14,433 nt of DNA from an uncultured Saprospirales bacterium (GTDB taxonomy: Bacteria > Bacteroidota > Bacteroidia > Chitinophagales > JADIYW01). Positions 14,005 through 14,433 of the stretch are shown here, one piece after another. Made by a program: the position numbers and the translations under genes. The stretch is from the NCBI GenBank assembly GCA_938008535.1, contig CALLKF010000035.1:1-14433 (forward strand). The letters run 5' to 3'. Within the stretch, counting starts at the first letter, position 1, and every line of letters begins with the position of its first letter. Below the pieces are notes generated by a model, which searched no databases, had not been told where the DNA came from, and saw only the letters and a list, made by a program, of their open reading frames with translations.

Positions 14005-14012
14005 TATCTTTA
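14005..14012 (+). promoter_or_regulatory. TATCTTTA box before the DUF1569 gene
   Basis: The sequence fits TAnnTTT(G/A), lies just after the preceding stop codon and ends 14 bases before the ATG, with an A-rich leader (ACAAAAATAAAAAA-like) suited to Bacteroidota translation. No -33 element is evident. Confidence 0.4.
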
Positions 14013-14026
14013 CAAAAATAAAAAAA

Positions 14027-14433
14027 ATGGCATTACCAAACGTTTACGACAAAGCTGTTGCACAAGATTTAATCAACAGAATAAACAAACTAACATCAGA
14101 AACGCAACCACTTTGGGGCAAGATGAATGCATCACAAGTGATGGCGCATTGCTGCATTACTTATGAATATATTTTTGATGAACGCAACGACAAACCGAAT
14201 TTTTTTATGAAATTTATTCTAAAAGCATTTGTAAAAAGCAAAGTAGTTAGCGAAGAACCTTATGCAAAAGATTCGCCAACTGGACCCGCTTTTATTATTG
14301 CTGATAATAAAGATTTCGAGAAAGAAAAAACGCGTTTGATTAATTACATCAATAAAGTTGCAGAAAAAGGTGAATCATTTTTTGTAAATAAAGAATCAAA
14401 TTCATTTGGTGTATTGAATACTACAGAATGGAA
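14027..14433 (+). CDS. DUF1569 (DinB/YfiT-like) protein, partial at right border
   Basis: From ATG at 14027 the frame stays open for 135 codons to the border. The translation begins MALPNVYDKAVAQDLINRI and contains LWGKMNASQVMAHCCITYEY, the helix with a conserved M-x-AxQMxAHC pattern of DUF1569, then DSPTGPAFIIAD and SNSFGVLNTTEW, which resembles the SFGxLTxxEW preceding the family's C-terminal HxxHHxxQF helix. That last helix, which would hold further putative metal-binding histidines, is beyond the window. The family belongs to the four-helix DinB superfamily, some of whose members are thiol-dependent metalloenzymes; the function of DUF1569 itself is unknown to me. It probably has its own promoter. 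Confidence 0.75.
   Translation, partial: MALPNVYDKAVAQDLINRINKLTSETQPLWGKMNASQVMAHCCITYEYIFDERNDKPNFFMKFILKAFVKSKVVSEEPYAKDSPTGPAFIIADNKDFEKEKTRLINYINKVAEKGESFFVNKESNSFGVLNTTEW

Overview
The window (14,433 bases, strongly AT-rich) looks like a chromosomal segment of a member of the Bacteroidota. The signs are a DUF4293 membrane protein next to truA and an MsbA-like ABC transporter, an Mrp ATPase whose C-terminal CxxC is replaced by a 'YFTPPELP' segment, a free-standing Nfu domain protein, almost no Shine-Dalgarno sequences, and repeated TAnnTTT(G/A) boxes just before start codons. LpxH and the MsbA-like exporter point to an LPS-bearing Gram-negative cell. No RNA gene, CRISPR array, prophage or insertion sequence is visible. 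Apart from two minus-strand genes, everything reads left to right.

Layout. At the left edge a serine hydrolase of the beta-lactamase/EstB family runs leftwards and is cut by the window border. Divergent to it lie leuC and leuD, the two subunits of isopropylmalate isomerase (leucine synthesis), separated by an 84-base repeat-rich spacer that can fold. Next come lpxH (lipid A synthesis) and an overlapping gene for an exported, probably propeller-like protein. That gene starts inside a heptamer tandem repeat. The DUF4293 gene is convergent to it and divergent to truA, and the DUF4293-truA spacer carries a perfect 17-base inverted repeat. An MsbA-like half-transporter follows.

The centre (8279-10555) holds the least ordinary pair. 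One gene encodes a 593-residue fusion of a 6-phosphogluconolactonase/NagB-like domain, whose expected active-site residues are missing, to an alpha/beta hydrolase with a plausible catalytic triad. Six bases later comes a GNAT-like protein with a degenerate acetyl-CoA loop. The fusion, its apparent loss of sugar-phosphate catalysis and its close linkage to the GNAT-like gene make this the best candidate here for undescribed biology.

The right part is housekeeping: mrp and nfu (iron-sulfur cluster delivery), pyrF (UMP synthesis), a ThiF/MoeB-like E1 enzyme fused to a rhodanese domain (sulfur transfer), and a DUF1569/DinB-like gene cut by the right border. No gap between genes exceeds 300 bases; the longest is 8111-8278. 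Short tandem repeats (7-mer, 6-mer, 10/11-mer) sit at several gene boundaries and are the most unusual non-coding content.
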